Source of the DNA: Craterostigma plantagineum
Lineage: Eukaryota; Streptophyta; Magnoliopsida; Lamiales; Linderniaceae
DNA length: 64,000 bases
Reading direction: 5' to 3'
Assembly: GCA_027422505.1 (NCBI GenBank)
Contig: JAPQWV010000017.1
Span: 14,013,501-14,077,500, forward strand
The notes below the pieces were generated by a model. The model saw only the letters and a program-made list of their open reading frames with translations. It had not been told where the DNA came from and did no database searches. The position numbers and the translations under genes were made by a program. Below, piece by piece: positions 54,171 through 64,000 of the stretch. The first letter of the stretch is position 1. Every line of letters starts with the position of its first letter.

Positions 54171-54861
54171 TTATCTCTTGGTCTTAAGTGTATTATTATT
54201 TCTCATTGATTTATGTGTGGAGAACCATCTCGCATACGGTAAGTTTTTGGACCGTTTGTTCTCCTTTTGTCTGATCTGTTCTGCGAGGTCATTCCAGATC
54301 AGCTGGGCGAAATCGTAATTCCGCGAGAACATGACTCCGTGAAATATCCAGAGGATGTGGCCGTTGCCTTTGTCGAAGCCCGCGTGCTTCGGTGATAGAC
54401 ACTTGTTCACAATCCCGAACAATGTCTTCCACGGGTGAGTGATACCTTTGCTCTGGACCTGAGCTAGCTTGGTGAGCGGCGGACGGTACCCCATCTGGAG
54501 GAAATCAGTCACCAGTTCTTCATCTGATGGTAGGGGGTCGTAGTTTTGGCTGTGAGGGAGGTCAAGTAGAGCTCTGAACTCGTTCTTGCCCATGCAGATG
54601 TGGCTCGTCCCTACAACCGTTGTGAAATGGTATGCCCCGTCTAAAATGATGCTCTTGATCATCCCCCAAAACTGCTGGAGGTAGACCATCGGCACTGATG
54701 CCGTCACTGTAAGTGCATGCCGTAGTGGATGGCCTTGCAGAATGGACACGATTATGTCGTCTGGACACCGAAAGGTGGTCAGGTCTAATTGGAAGTTCGT
54801 GTCGTGGACGTTGAGATATAATGTCTTCTCGTATATGTGGTAATGTAGGATAGCGATCCAT
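54171..54861 (-). pseudogene. Extra ORF of C4, N-terminal part
   Basis: Homologous to the first third of the C2 extra ORF: LDLTTFRCPDDIIVSILQG, HPLRHALT, VYLQQFWGMIKS, YDPLPSDEELVTDFLQMGY, HPWKTLFGIVNKCLSPKHAG and NYDFAQLIWNDLAEQI, in the same order and spacing. One frame is open from about 54859 to 54171. Amino-acid blocks are conserved although the DNA is strongly diverged, so this region was probably under protein-level selection. It ends near LPYARW, where the hAT junction follows. Function unknown. Confidence 0.7.
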
Positions 54862-55129
54862 CTGAAAAATAAGAGATATAAAAGTTCATTAGTTCATAAT
54901 TTTGATTTAAGTCCAAAATTGATTTATTTTCACCAAACTATAATATTGTAACAAGTCATAACATGTTTGATGAATTTTGAATTGAAATCGTGTAGTATGC
55001 ATATGGTTAATTGATTTTGGAAAATGTAATGGCATGTTTGTAATTTCGAATGAAACATATAACGCGTGGAAAAAACTTTGAAATTTTCTTAAGTGTTTGA
55101 TGGTGAAAATGTCACTGTTCATGCAATTT

Positions 55130-56880
55130 TCGCTTGAAAAATTTGATTTTCAAATTGATTTCCTATGCATTGATTTCTATTGAAATAACTCCGTTTAATT
55201 TTGCGATCGAGAAAATTTTACTCGCTAATGTTCGCTACAGTGTAAAAGACTTAGAAGCTTCTAAGTGTTGAAATTGGAATCGTGAGACTGTAGCCGATCA
55301 ATTTTACGATCGAGAAAAATTCCGTATAAATTTACGATCGAGAAATTATTTCTCAGGTAAATTTACTATCGAAAAATTTTCCTCGATTGAATAAAATTTT
55401 TCGATTTGAAATTTGTCGAGCGGTACGTGATTTTCGATCCTAAGTGAAATTTTCGCTGCGATATTTTTTCTATAGAGAAATTAGTCAACGAAAGAAAAAC
55501 TAAGTCAATCGTCGAGAAATTTTTCCGATCAATTAAAACCTAAGCGACGAATTTTACGATCAAAAAATTAAGCTTTGAAAATTAATTTGTTCCTGCTAAA
55601 TTTTTGCGATCGAAATAAAATGAAATCAAAATTCTATTTTGCGATAGTAAGTTTTACGCTTGATATCTAAATTGTCATTTCAGCGCTTAAATTTTTCACT
55701 CGCAAGAAAATCCAAATTAGATTTCTCGATGGTAAGTGATTTGTCGGTCAAAATCTTCTTTCTTAGCTACTAAGTCGGAATTTAGCGATCGAAAACTAAT
55801 TCGATACAAACAGTATCTCAATTGAATCGGAATTCAATTAAGACTCTTTGCGATCGACAAAGTTCTTCGATAGCTTTAAACATTCAAATACCCAGTTTCT
55901 TTCAAAGCTCAACTTAGTGGTCTAAGATGCAGATTTTTCGAAAGTTTAAACAACCAGAATAAAAAAAAATCGAAACTATCTTAAGTGCAGGCATTAACCC
56001 AGATAAAACTCGTAAACATGCCTAAATCACTATAAAACAGTATATGGTTTTCTCAGTTTGAAGAACAGCCGAGAATCTAATCCTAATCACGCGAGAAATT
56101 ATGATGATATAATTTTAATTATATTGTATGCGTTATTGTGTAACAACAAAAACTAAATTAGTGACGACAATCTTGATTCGTACGCTGTATTTCGAATCAA
56201 GAAAAACTACAAAATGCAGATGCTAACGAAGTTAAATCACACGCAAATGTCAAAAGAATCTCATTTCTACCTTAAACAGACAAGTTGGTGTTGAAAATCG
56301 AAAGATTTTTGAGAAATTTGAACTGTCTGTGAAAGTTTTTCGCGAGAGAAATTTTTGCGATTTAGGGTTGCGTGAGAAAAAATTTTTCGACTGACAAAAC
56401 GGTGAACTTTTATTAATTCGATGTAAGTCAATGTTGGGTTTGCGATTTGACCTTTTGCGTCAAATTTGGGATCCAATTCGATATTTATTTTGAACAAACT
56501 TGAATTCTAAGTTGAAAGGAAAATAAAGAAAAAAGTGTGGATAAATGGAAGGATGAGAGAAAGAAAGAAAAAGAATCTTGATGATATAGAATTCCAACAT
56601 GTAAGGTCTACGGGTTATCTCACAAAAGACAGTGTAATAAAGCATCAATACTAATTCATTCATCCATAATGAAAATCCCTCTTGTAAAAGAAAAATGATC
56701 AGGCCCATTACTATTTGCGCTCGAGAAATTTTTGATTCGAAAATTGCTCTTCAATTCAATTTTCTCGATCGCAAATTATCGCGGCTAATCAAAATCGTTC
56801 CCAACACTGTTTACGATCGAGAAACTTATGATCGTAAATTAATTCTTATGCTCAGTTTCTCGATAGTAAGTACTTCTAAA
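55130..56880 (-). repeat. (T/G)CGATCGAGAAA motif tract before the C4 extra ORF
   Basis: At least seven CGATCGA cores, commonly TTTACGATCGAGAAA or TTGCGATCGAAA, plus TTCTCGAT variants, spread over about 1.7 kb upstream of the extra ORF. It occupies the same place as the TTTTCGCA tract of C2 but has a different core. Confidence 0.65.
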
Positions 56881-57216
56881 CTTTTCAGATTGACCCCTAT
56901 TTCAAATAAAATCACATTTGTAAACCTTTCCCTCGGAATTAAAATAAATGCAATTTAACTCCCTTGATTTTCTGTGTAGTAACGTCTAGCTCCCTTGGCA
57001 AAAAAAATCTGTACCACTTAGAGAGAAAAAACGTAAGAAATAATAGAGTTAATCAACAATTATTTTTGGCATGTTTTCCTTTGAAATATATGGTCGGTGA
57101 CAATAGCTCCTTGTCTTGTAGTGTCGACGTCTCACTCCATTATTTTGTTTGAAGAAATCTGAAATACTTAGAGAAAAACGTCAAAAATATTTGGAGCTAA
57201 TGCACGATTTTTATAT

Positions 57217-57238
57217 TTACTCCCCCTCAAATAATGCG
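57217..57238 (-). promoter_or_regulatory. Polypurine-tract-like motif of C4
   Basis: TTTACTCCCCCTCAAATAAT on the plus strand, closely matching the C0 motif near 20435 (ACTCCCCCTCAGATAAT). Confidence 0.6.
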
Positions 57239-58908
57239 CAAGAATTGACTTAACATGCAAACATATGAAATCAATTCAAGTAACGAACATAAAATACGCA
57301 ATATACCTAGTAAGCACATATACATGGTCCCCAAAAACATATATTGAAGATATTGCGTGAGGGTAAGAGCAATGAAAAATTTATCGCATTTAAAAAATTT
57401 AGTATCAAGGCAATCTAAAATTACATTTAGAATGTGCGATAACAAAATAAATTCGCAGTTATTCAATTCAACGCATATGAAACATAATATTTCATGTCAG
57501 AAAATGCAAAATTTTTCCTTTCACTATTTTTTTTAATTACTATTATTACTATTGTTATAGTATGGGGTCAGATTATTTTGCTTCGATCAATCGTCACACC
57601 TAAAATTTTACGAAACATTTGAAAGAAGAAAATGCCGTCAAGTCATGTCGTCAAACTAAAGTCCTAAGTGCATAGACTGGTCCATTTTGACAACTCTCAC
57701 TAGATTCGCTCTAGCACTCAATTATTTTTAACTTGGGATTTTTGTATTTATATCACTCAAGTCAACACAAGCAAAAGTCAATTTACCTGTGATCGAGGCA
57801 TTTTTAATCATTTCACCTAAGCGAGAGACCGTCGATTGGAATCAAAAGGGTTTTAAGGGTTTGAGTTTGGCTAGGACTTAGAAGGGAAGGAAATTAGAGG
57901 AAAGTGAGCTTATCTCTTCGTCATCTTTCATTTCTACGTCCGTCTCCTTGCGTCTTTCTTCTTTTCAATCTTTTCTCCCTCTTTTTCTTTTAAGAACTAT
58001 CCCTATTTATGCTATGCTCAAGCTGAAGCTCTGCTTCTCCACGAGGCTATAGGAGATTATCGTAGGTGAAGTTCTTCTTGTTGGTTCTCGGGCCAATACC
58101 GTGCTCCTCTTCTCTTAATCCCTAGAGAGGTTTCAGAGATTATCTTCTTGGAAAAGTTCACGGTTATGAAATTCGTACCCAAGGCTGCGACCTCTTCTCG
58201 TTTCCCGATATAAGACCGGATTATCGTTGGAGAAGTTCACTTCGTGGTGCTCCTCTTTCCAGCCGTTCTGACGATCGTACGAGATTATCATTGGAGAAGT
58301 TCACAGCAGGATCCATGCCACCTTCTAAGAGATAGTCGGACAACAGTTGAAGGCTGGGAATGGGATTCAAATGAAGAAAGGGACATCGGAGAAGGCTCAA
58401 AGTGGAATGACTAAGGGCTAATGTGAGGGAAAACGTTTTTTAAAAAAAAAGGCCGAGTGAGGAATAACCTAAGCGCCCTTATCATTTTCCTAACGATCTA
58501 AGGCAATGTGAGTATGAAGCCAAGTATCACTAGTTAAGACAAGTAATTGATGTGTGACTCACTCGAGAAATAGATCCAAAGAAAGGAAAATAACAAGGCT
58601 AGAATCCATACATATTAATAGTGGCTTTGTGTCTAGTGGAGCAACCTAATGACCTTTAGACACAAGAATGCGACTTAGCCTGACAATTAAGCAATTAAAT
58701 CGATCGCATGTCGGGGTAAAATTCTAAGTGACTTTAGATCAAAGCATCCTAAAGGATTCATCATTCCCCTAATATTATATATATTTATAGTGTTTTTATT
58801 TATTTTATTTATTTAATTTTATTTATTTCACGCAATATAAAGCATATAAGCAAAGAAAACACATAGCATGGAACATTTAGTAGCACAGAAGATCAGGTAA
58901 AGCACATA
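57239..58908 (-). other. Non-coding spacer of C4
   Basis: No gene supported. AT-rich; contains the minisatellite listed separately and a 44-bp TTTATTT-rich stretch near 58780-58830. Confidence 0.5.
58053..58310. repeat. Imperfect minisatellite in the C4 spacer
   Basis: Four units begin (G)AGATTATC or GGATTATC at about 58053, 58137, 58218 and 58281, each continuing (T/A)TTGGAGAAGTTCAC or a near variant and followed by TGCTCCTCTT-like sequence. Unit length varies from about 63 to 84 bp. Confidence 0.65.
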
Positions 58909-59748
58909 TTATGGAATATTCAACATGCCTAATTTTCCGACACGGAATTGAAACCGTTTTTCATCCAATGCCTTGGTAAAAATGTCTGCTAGTTGGTACT
59001 CCGTGTTCACGAAATACATATCTATGGTGCCTTTTTCTACATGATCTTTGATAAAGTGATATCTAATGTCTATGTGTTTTGTGCGTGAGTGATGAATAGG
59101 ATTGCAAGTAATAGCTATGGCAGTTTGACTATCACTATATATGGGTATGTTATTTAAATTGTACCCATAGTCGCGAAGCTGAGTCCGCATCCACAGCATC
59201 TGGGAGCAACAACTGGCGGCAGCCGCGTATTCCGCTTCGGCCGTCGAAGTTGACACACAGTTCTGCTTTTTAGAGGACCAGCAGACCAGCTTTTCGCCTA
59301 GAAATTGAGCGCCACCGGACGTGTTTTTCCTGTCCATTCGGCAACCTGCATAATCAGCGTCAGTATAGCCGATAAGTGTGAAATTCGTACCCTTTGGATA
59401 CCATAGTCCAATGGTAGAAGTGCCCTTAAGGTAACGCAGAATTCTTTTAACCGCGAGCATATGGGATTCTTTGGGATCGGCTTGAAAACGGGCACATAAG
59501 CAGGTGGCAAACATGATATCCAGCCTGCTTGAGGTGAGGTAGAGAAGAGATCCAATGATGCTGCGATACAGCGTGATGTCAACCGATTTTCCAGAGGGAT
59601 CGGCATCCAACTTGCAGCGTGACATAGGAGTGTTGAGAGGCTTGCTCTGATCTTGATGGAATTTTTTCAGAATATCCTTGATGTATTTTGTCTGACTGAT
59701 GAAAATTCCATCTTCGAGTTGCCTGACTTGTAGTCCTAAGAAGAACTG
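58909..59748 (-). pseudogene. RT C-terminus and RNase H of C4
   Basis: From FFLGLQVRQLEDGIF (near 59735, other frame) through PLNTPMSRCKLDADPSG, IIGSLLYLTSSRLDIMFA, LIGYTDADYAGCRMDRKNTS (first RNase H Asp), STAEAEYAAAASCCSQMLWM (Glu), DSQTAIAI (Asp) and HSRTKHIDIRYHFIKDH to the pol end. The 238 codons from 59625 are uninterrupted. The catalytic YVDD block lies on the other side of the C5 insertion, outside the window. Confidence 0.85.
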
Positions 59749-60044
59749 TGTTAGGATATTTAATAGATTGTGTCAATAATTTAAGTCTTAGGATTTATTT
59801 TGTAATTATCCTTTAGCTTAGGCTTAGGACTATAATGTAATTATCTTATATTTAGTGATTGGGCCTTAATATACCTAGGGTTAATGTGGTATATAAGGTT
59901 TTACCAACTCACTTATGAAAGTAATCAAAGATAAAAGGCTTATCCAAATTTTTCACACAATACACACACTCAAAGGTGAGAATACTCCCTTTTCGTTCCA
60001 TTAAAGCCTCTTTGGTTCCTTGTTTGGTGCAATCGGGACAACCA
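59749..60044 (+). repeat. 5' LTR of C5
   Basis: TGTTAGGATATTTA... to GGGACAACCA. It matches the C2 LTRs in reverse complement, apart from the last bases (ACAACCA instead of ACCAACA) and scattered changes. Confidence 0.85.
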
Positions 60045-60046
60045 AG

Positions 60047-60058
60047 TGGTATCAGAGC
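60047..60058 (+). promoter_or_regulatory. Primer-binding site of C5 (tRNA-iMet)
   Basis: TGGTATCAGAGC, two bases after the LTR. Confidence 0.9.
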
Positions 60059-60489
60059 AAACGTGGATCGATCTGCATTGATTTGAGTCCAGTTTCGTTC
60101 GATTCCAAGAAAGATCAAAGGTGTTTTTGAATAAAAAATCACTTTCGGGCATTTTGAGCTCGTTTTGGGGTGTTTATGCTTTGTTTTTGTGCTTAAACCT
60201 TCCCCCAGATCGATTCTATGCCTAAGATGTTTTTAAAAAAAACTTTTGGATCAGTTTTAACGAGTTTTGAGCAAGATTGAAGCAAAAACTTTTCAGAAAA
60301 AGGACATCTCGGCCATTCTCTGTTTTCGGTCGATTTGACCTATTTCTTGTTGTTTTTAGCTCACAAATCGGTCGATTATGTGTTTAGGAAAGAATTTCTG
60401 AAGTTTAGGATCAAGTTTGAGCGATTTTGGTTGAGATTTGAGCAAGAACGGGACGATTTTCTGGGAAAACGCGTGAAAGCAATGGAACA

Positions 60490-60990
60490 GTACTAACGTG
60501 TTCTTGACCGCGAAATTTTGTGCTTGATCGTTCAAGTCCGCGAATTTTCCATGTCCGCGAAAGTCGATCCCGAGAACTTTTAAACCGCGAAACTTTTACT
60601 TATACTACATTTTTTCGCAACTGCCTACTTTCAAGATCCGAGAATTTTAAGCCGCGAAACTTTCACTTATACAGCATTTTTTTTCGCAACTGTTTACTTT
60701 CAAAATCCGAGAAACTTTCACCTGCGAAATTGGCTTACTTTTCATAATCCGAGAAATTCCATATCCAAGAAAGCTTATTCCAAGAATTTTTTTTGGCCGC
60801 GAAAATTTTCTCAACGTGCGAAACTTTTTTAACTTGCGAAATTTTCTTGCGAAGATTTAAAATTCTCAACTTGCGAAAGTTTTACAACTTGCGAAATTTC
60901 TCTTGCGAAGCTTAAAAAAATCTCAACTTGCGAAATCTTTATAACTTGCGAAATTCTTCAACTTGCGAATTTTTCTAACGTGTTAAATTC
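60490..60990 (+). repeat. Motif tract in the C5 leader
   Basis: CCGCGAAA, TGCGAAAT, TTGCGAAATTT and CCGAGAAA cores repeat between PBS and gag; they are complements of the TTTCGCGG, TTTCGCA and TTTCTCGG cores of C2, as expected for the same family in the opposite orientation. Confidence 0.7.
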
Positions 60991-61326
60991 TTCTAGGGTT
61001 AAAATTTCTCGGGTTAAATCTTCCTCAAACTTATTTAAGATTTGATCCTTACACTTTAGTCCTATCACCCTAGACCACTTTTGACATTAAATATTTTTCT
61101 CGCCTCAAATCTCGCTCTTAAATTTCTAGAACTTCTCCTAATTTCAAGATATATTTTCCCTTCATACATTATCGACCATCACACACGCTCACTTAGTTCT
61201 AAGAAATTCTTTAAACAGTTTTCTTCTCAAAACTCTACACGTTAAACTCGTATTTCTCATCTCGTTCGTTACTAACTTTCTAATCTCTACAAGATCAAAA
61301 CCACGGACGATTCGACTGCACCAACC

Positions 61327-63745
61327 ATGTCTACCACGAATGACATCTCAACAGTGGGCTCCGACACCAGGCCTCCGATGCTGCGACAAGGCGACTACAG
61401 CATATGGACAAACCGATTCCTCACGTTCATCAGGAACAAAGGCGCACCACTCTCTCAATATCTTCTGGACTCCATCTTCAACGGCCCAGCACAGTTCTGG
61501 ACAATCATCCCTGCACAGCCAAACGCAAACCCTCCCATGGATGAACGCCGCACACCAAGAGGTCTCATCAATGAGGATGAAGAGGCTCGCGTACAGGCCG
61601 ATGAGACTGCCAAAGGATATCTCTTCCAGGCTATGGGAAATGAGGTCTACGCTCACATTGAGTGCTGCACAACTGCTAAGGAAATATGGGATGAGCTCGT
61701 GGAAATCATGGCAGGCACAATTGAGAGTGCTCAAGGAAGGAAATCAGCATGTCTCTCGCAGTATGAACACTTCCAGGCCTATGAAGGAGAGGAGCTGCGT
61801 GACACATATCTCCGTTACTTGAAGGTCATCAATGAACTCAAGAAAGCCAGGATCTCGAGGGACAAATTCGACATCAACAACCGCTTCCTTGGTAGCCTCA
61901 AACCACATTGGGGAAATGCAACTGTTATGATGATTCAGAGTAAGGACCTCTCCAACACCTCCATTCATGCTCTCTACGACAGCCTATCTGCCTATGCTCC
62001 ATACGTGCAACCTCAGTCTAACAACACTCGAGTCGATCCGCTGGCTCTCCTCTCAAACAAGACTACCGAACGATCTTCCATCTCTAAGGCCAAACAGAAC
62101 AAAGGGAAGCTACCAGCTGTTATAGCTGATGCCTCTTCAGGATCCGAAGCTGATACAGAATCGGATGAAGATGTTCGTGATCTACGCAAACAACTGGCAA
62201 TGCACACAAAGATGGTCACAAAGAAGATCGGGAAAAAATCTTCATCCTCCTCCAATCGCCTAAGGACATTTAGCGGCACCAAAAGACCACTCCCACAGAA
62301 GAATCAAAGCCGATAAAGAAAGAGGAGGACTCAGCACCTCAAAAGTCTGTGAAGTGCTTTCGATGTGGAAAGACAGGCCACTTTGCCAAGGAATGCCACG
62401 CCCCACGCGTGAAGGACTCAGGCTACTACGATCGTAAGGCCAGAATGACCCGCAAAATGGAAAGTGGCAAAGTTCTGCTTACTGAAGAAGCTGAATGGGT
62501 GAACGACACTTCAGAAGACGAGGAGCCTCAGGATGAAGATTGCTGCATGGCAAGGCTGGTCGAACATGACGAGGACGAGGGGATGGGTCACACCGGTGAA
62601 AACACAGCTAAGACTCCTACCAACGCTGAGTCTGAGGTACGAATCTCGCAACTCGATGATGTGTTTAGTCACCGACCCACCATTAAGAACCCCATCGTAG
62701 ACGCTAAGGTTTATGATGAACTTAGGCTAAAATTTGAAAACAACTATGCATTACTTATTTTAAAAATAGAAGAGCTTGCTTGTGCAAACGAACGTCTAAT
62801 GGCCTCCGAAGCGTTAGTCAAACGTCTGCAAAGCAGGAATAAGCAAAATGAGAATAAGGTGAAGGAAACCACACTGGCCATCAGTTCATGCGAAACATCT
62901 CGTCTCCTAACTGCATCCCAATATGAACTACTTACCAAGGAAAGAGTTGGGCTGTACCGAAAGGTGAAAGAACTTGAAGAGCAACTTCACCTTAGAAACG
63001 AAAACTCACGCATCTTGTGCCTATTGAACCAACCAGTGGAAACAGAATTCTACAACGCCCGGGGGGGATTGGACTGTCTAGCAATTGCAATCCAACACCG
63101 CTGACAGTTAAAAGATATAACATGTGCAACACTATGTTCCTGCAAACAAGAAATGGTGCTCCCCCGCAGCTTAAGCCATTTGTGAGATCATCCTCCGCTG
63201 TCATCTCAGAAGAAACAAGAGAACAGAACATTCATTGGGCAGAAATCGGGTATGACTACACAGAATTGAATAATAGAGATAAGACTAAGATATCCTCACC
63301 CTCGGAGGATGTCAAAACCTTACTCCCAAACAAAGAATAGGAAGTTGCGTTCCAAGATGTGCTCTCTCGCACCTACATCCCAAAGAAACTACTACTCATA
63401 GCAGAACTAGAACGACAACTAGAAGTAGAAAGGAAGGCCTTTGCAAATGAGCGAGATGAACTACTTAGCAAAATCTACACACTAGAAAAATTTCCCAATA
63501 CGAACTATCCCTCTACATCGAGTCAAGTACCCGATTCTCAAACATGTAAATGTAAGAGGACGGCGAAAATGACTCATGAAGCTGACATATGTTCTAACAC
63601 TAACTCTAGTATTCTTATGGATACAGGGAATGTGAGTTCGACGTCTCTGGAAGGCAGTTCGCATCAAATAAAGGAGAACCCACTCTTCGATGACAAGAAG
63701 AAAAAACCATCCTATATTCGTCCTTCCTCTCTATGTACTGAATAA
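61327..63745 (+). pseudogene. Gag of C5: capsid, zinc knuckle, coiled coil
   Basis: The ATG at 61327 opens 329 codons, nearly identical to C2 Gag but with the 16 residues C2 lost (AKEIWDELVEIMAGTI). After a one-base shift near 62280 the nucleocapsid knuckle CFRCGKTGHFAKEC (62355-62396) is intact, CX2CX4HX4C. A long acidic and coiled-coil-like region follows (LILKIEELACANERLM, YRKVKELEEQLHLRNEN). A second shift lies in a G run near 63062, and TAG at 63338-63340 splits the last part (LIAELERQLEVERKAFANER). Large coiled-coil Gags are a Sirevirus feature. Only a few point lesions separate it from an open frame. Confidence 0.85.
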
Positions 63746-63748
63746 CAC

Positions 63749-64000
63749 TGTCCAAAGTTCGTAGACAATTATGTTGTCAAAACTTATCTTTCTTCTACCA
63801 AACTTATGTCTATGTGCTGCTGCAATGATTTTGTTCTCCCACGATTTCATGAATATGAAACACATGAACACGCAACCCTCAGACCTCGCAAGCGAACCTT
63901 CTCTACGACGTCACTGAATTCTCCCATCTCGCCTAAACCCAAGGTCAAGCGAAAACACCTCCCGTCGTCAAACGCAAACTCACCTACTACTCGAAAGCCA
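63749..64000 (+). pseudogene. Basic Gag-protease linker of C5, open to the window end
   Basis: In the same frame as the preceding segment after a TAA (63743-63745), the sequence stays open to 64000 and is rich in Lys, Arg, Ser and Pro (RPRKRTFSTTSLN, KPKVKRKHLPSSN). C1 has a comparable lysine-rich linker directly before its protease, so the C5 protease probably lies just outside. Confidence 0.5.

Larger units (their letters stand above)
54171..59748 (-). mobile_element. Ty1/copia element C4 fragment (Sirevirus-like)
   Basis: On the minus strand: RT end and RNase H (59748-58909), spacer with a polypurine motif, GATCGA motif tract, and the start of an extra ORF. The RT is interrupted at 59748 by C5; the extra ORF is cut at the hAT fragment, so neither LTR is in view. 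The RNase H is closer to C1 than to C2. Confidence 0.75.
59749..64000 (+). mobile_element. Ty1/copia element C5, 5' part (same family as C2)
   Basis: LTR, PBS, leader and gag on the plus strand, inserted in the RT of C4. LTR and gag are closely similar to C2 on the opposite strand. It runs off the window before the protease. Its preceding five bases are AACTG; the partner lies outside. Confidence 0.9.

Overview
The window looks like plant nuclear DNA, most likely from a repeat-rich (heterochromatic or pericentromeric) part of a large eudicot genome. I base this on plant-type families throughout: Ty3/gypsy elements with a Tekay/Del-like integrase tail, Ty1/copia elements that resemble Sireviruses (SIRE/Maximus), L1-type LINEs whose ORF1 is a DUF4283 plus zinc-knuckle protein, tRNA-derived SINEs and a DUF659-type hAT transposon. 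Every recognisable LTR-element primer-binding site is TGGTATCAGAGC, complementary to initiator tRNA-Met. I found no intact host gene, rRNA, true tRNA gene or CRISPR array. An asterid or Asteraceae-like source is suggested only by my recollection of proteins similar to the extra ORF, so that is weak.

Layout. 71-4078: LTR and gag start of gypsy element B, split by an ORF1-only LINE with a 14-bp target-site duplication (TSD). 4079-12055: gypsy element A inserted in B's gag; it carries a SINE in its RNase H, a 2.48-kb solo LTR (F) in its integrase, and a second SINE in its 3' LTR. 12260-17404: decayed L1-type LINE. 17405-19282: LTR fragment E. 19283-20590: 3' end of copia C0. 20600-23941: gypsy pol fragment, then reverse-oriented LTR G. 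24326-32155: copia C1 (minus). 32571-44733: copia C2 (minus), with gag, pol, a long extra ORF and both LTRs, flanked by a 232/233-bp direct repeat instead of a 5-bp TSD. 46090-52655: LTR H, interrupted by LTR-like element I, interrupted in turn by C3. C3 (48093-52186) is complete, with a perfect 5-bp TSD and LTRs differing at one of 339 positions, but has no gag or pol. 52656-54156: truncated hAT. 54171-59748: copia C4 (minus), interrupted in its RT by copia C5 (plus), which runs off the window.

How the parts relate. The copia elements share one plan: LTR, PBS, about 1 kb of short-motif repeats, gag-pol, several polypurine tracts, a second short-motif tract, an extra ORF downstream of pol, a final polypurine tract and the other LTR. 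C2 and C5 are one family. C3 and C0 keep only traces of the extra ORF. Most coding regions are broken; the Gag of C5 and the RT and extra-ORF parts of C2 are best preserved.

Most unusual observations: (1) four large gypsy LTRs each hold a 617-782-bp segment bounded by splice-site-like sequences and by an inverted repeat that co-varies between families; (2) unrelated gypsy and copia elements carry dense arrays of short CpG-centred motifs, each family with its own core; (3) a long uncharacterised ORF lies downstream of copia pol; (4) a 64-bp tandem hairpin array in C3 has compensatory stem changes; (5) C2 has a 233-bp flanking duplication; (6) a LINE transposed with ORF1 only.
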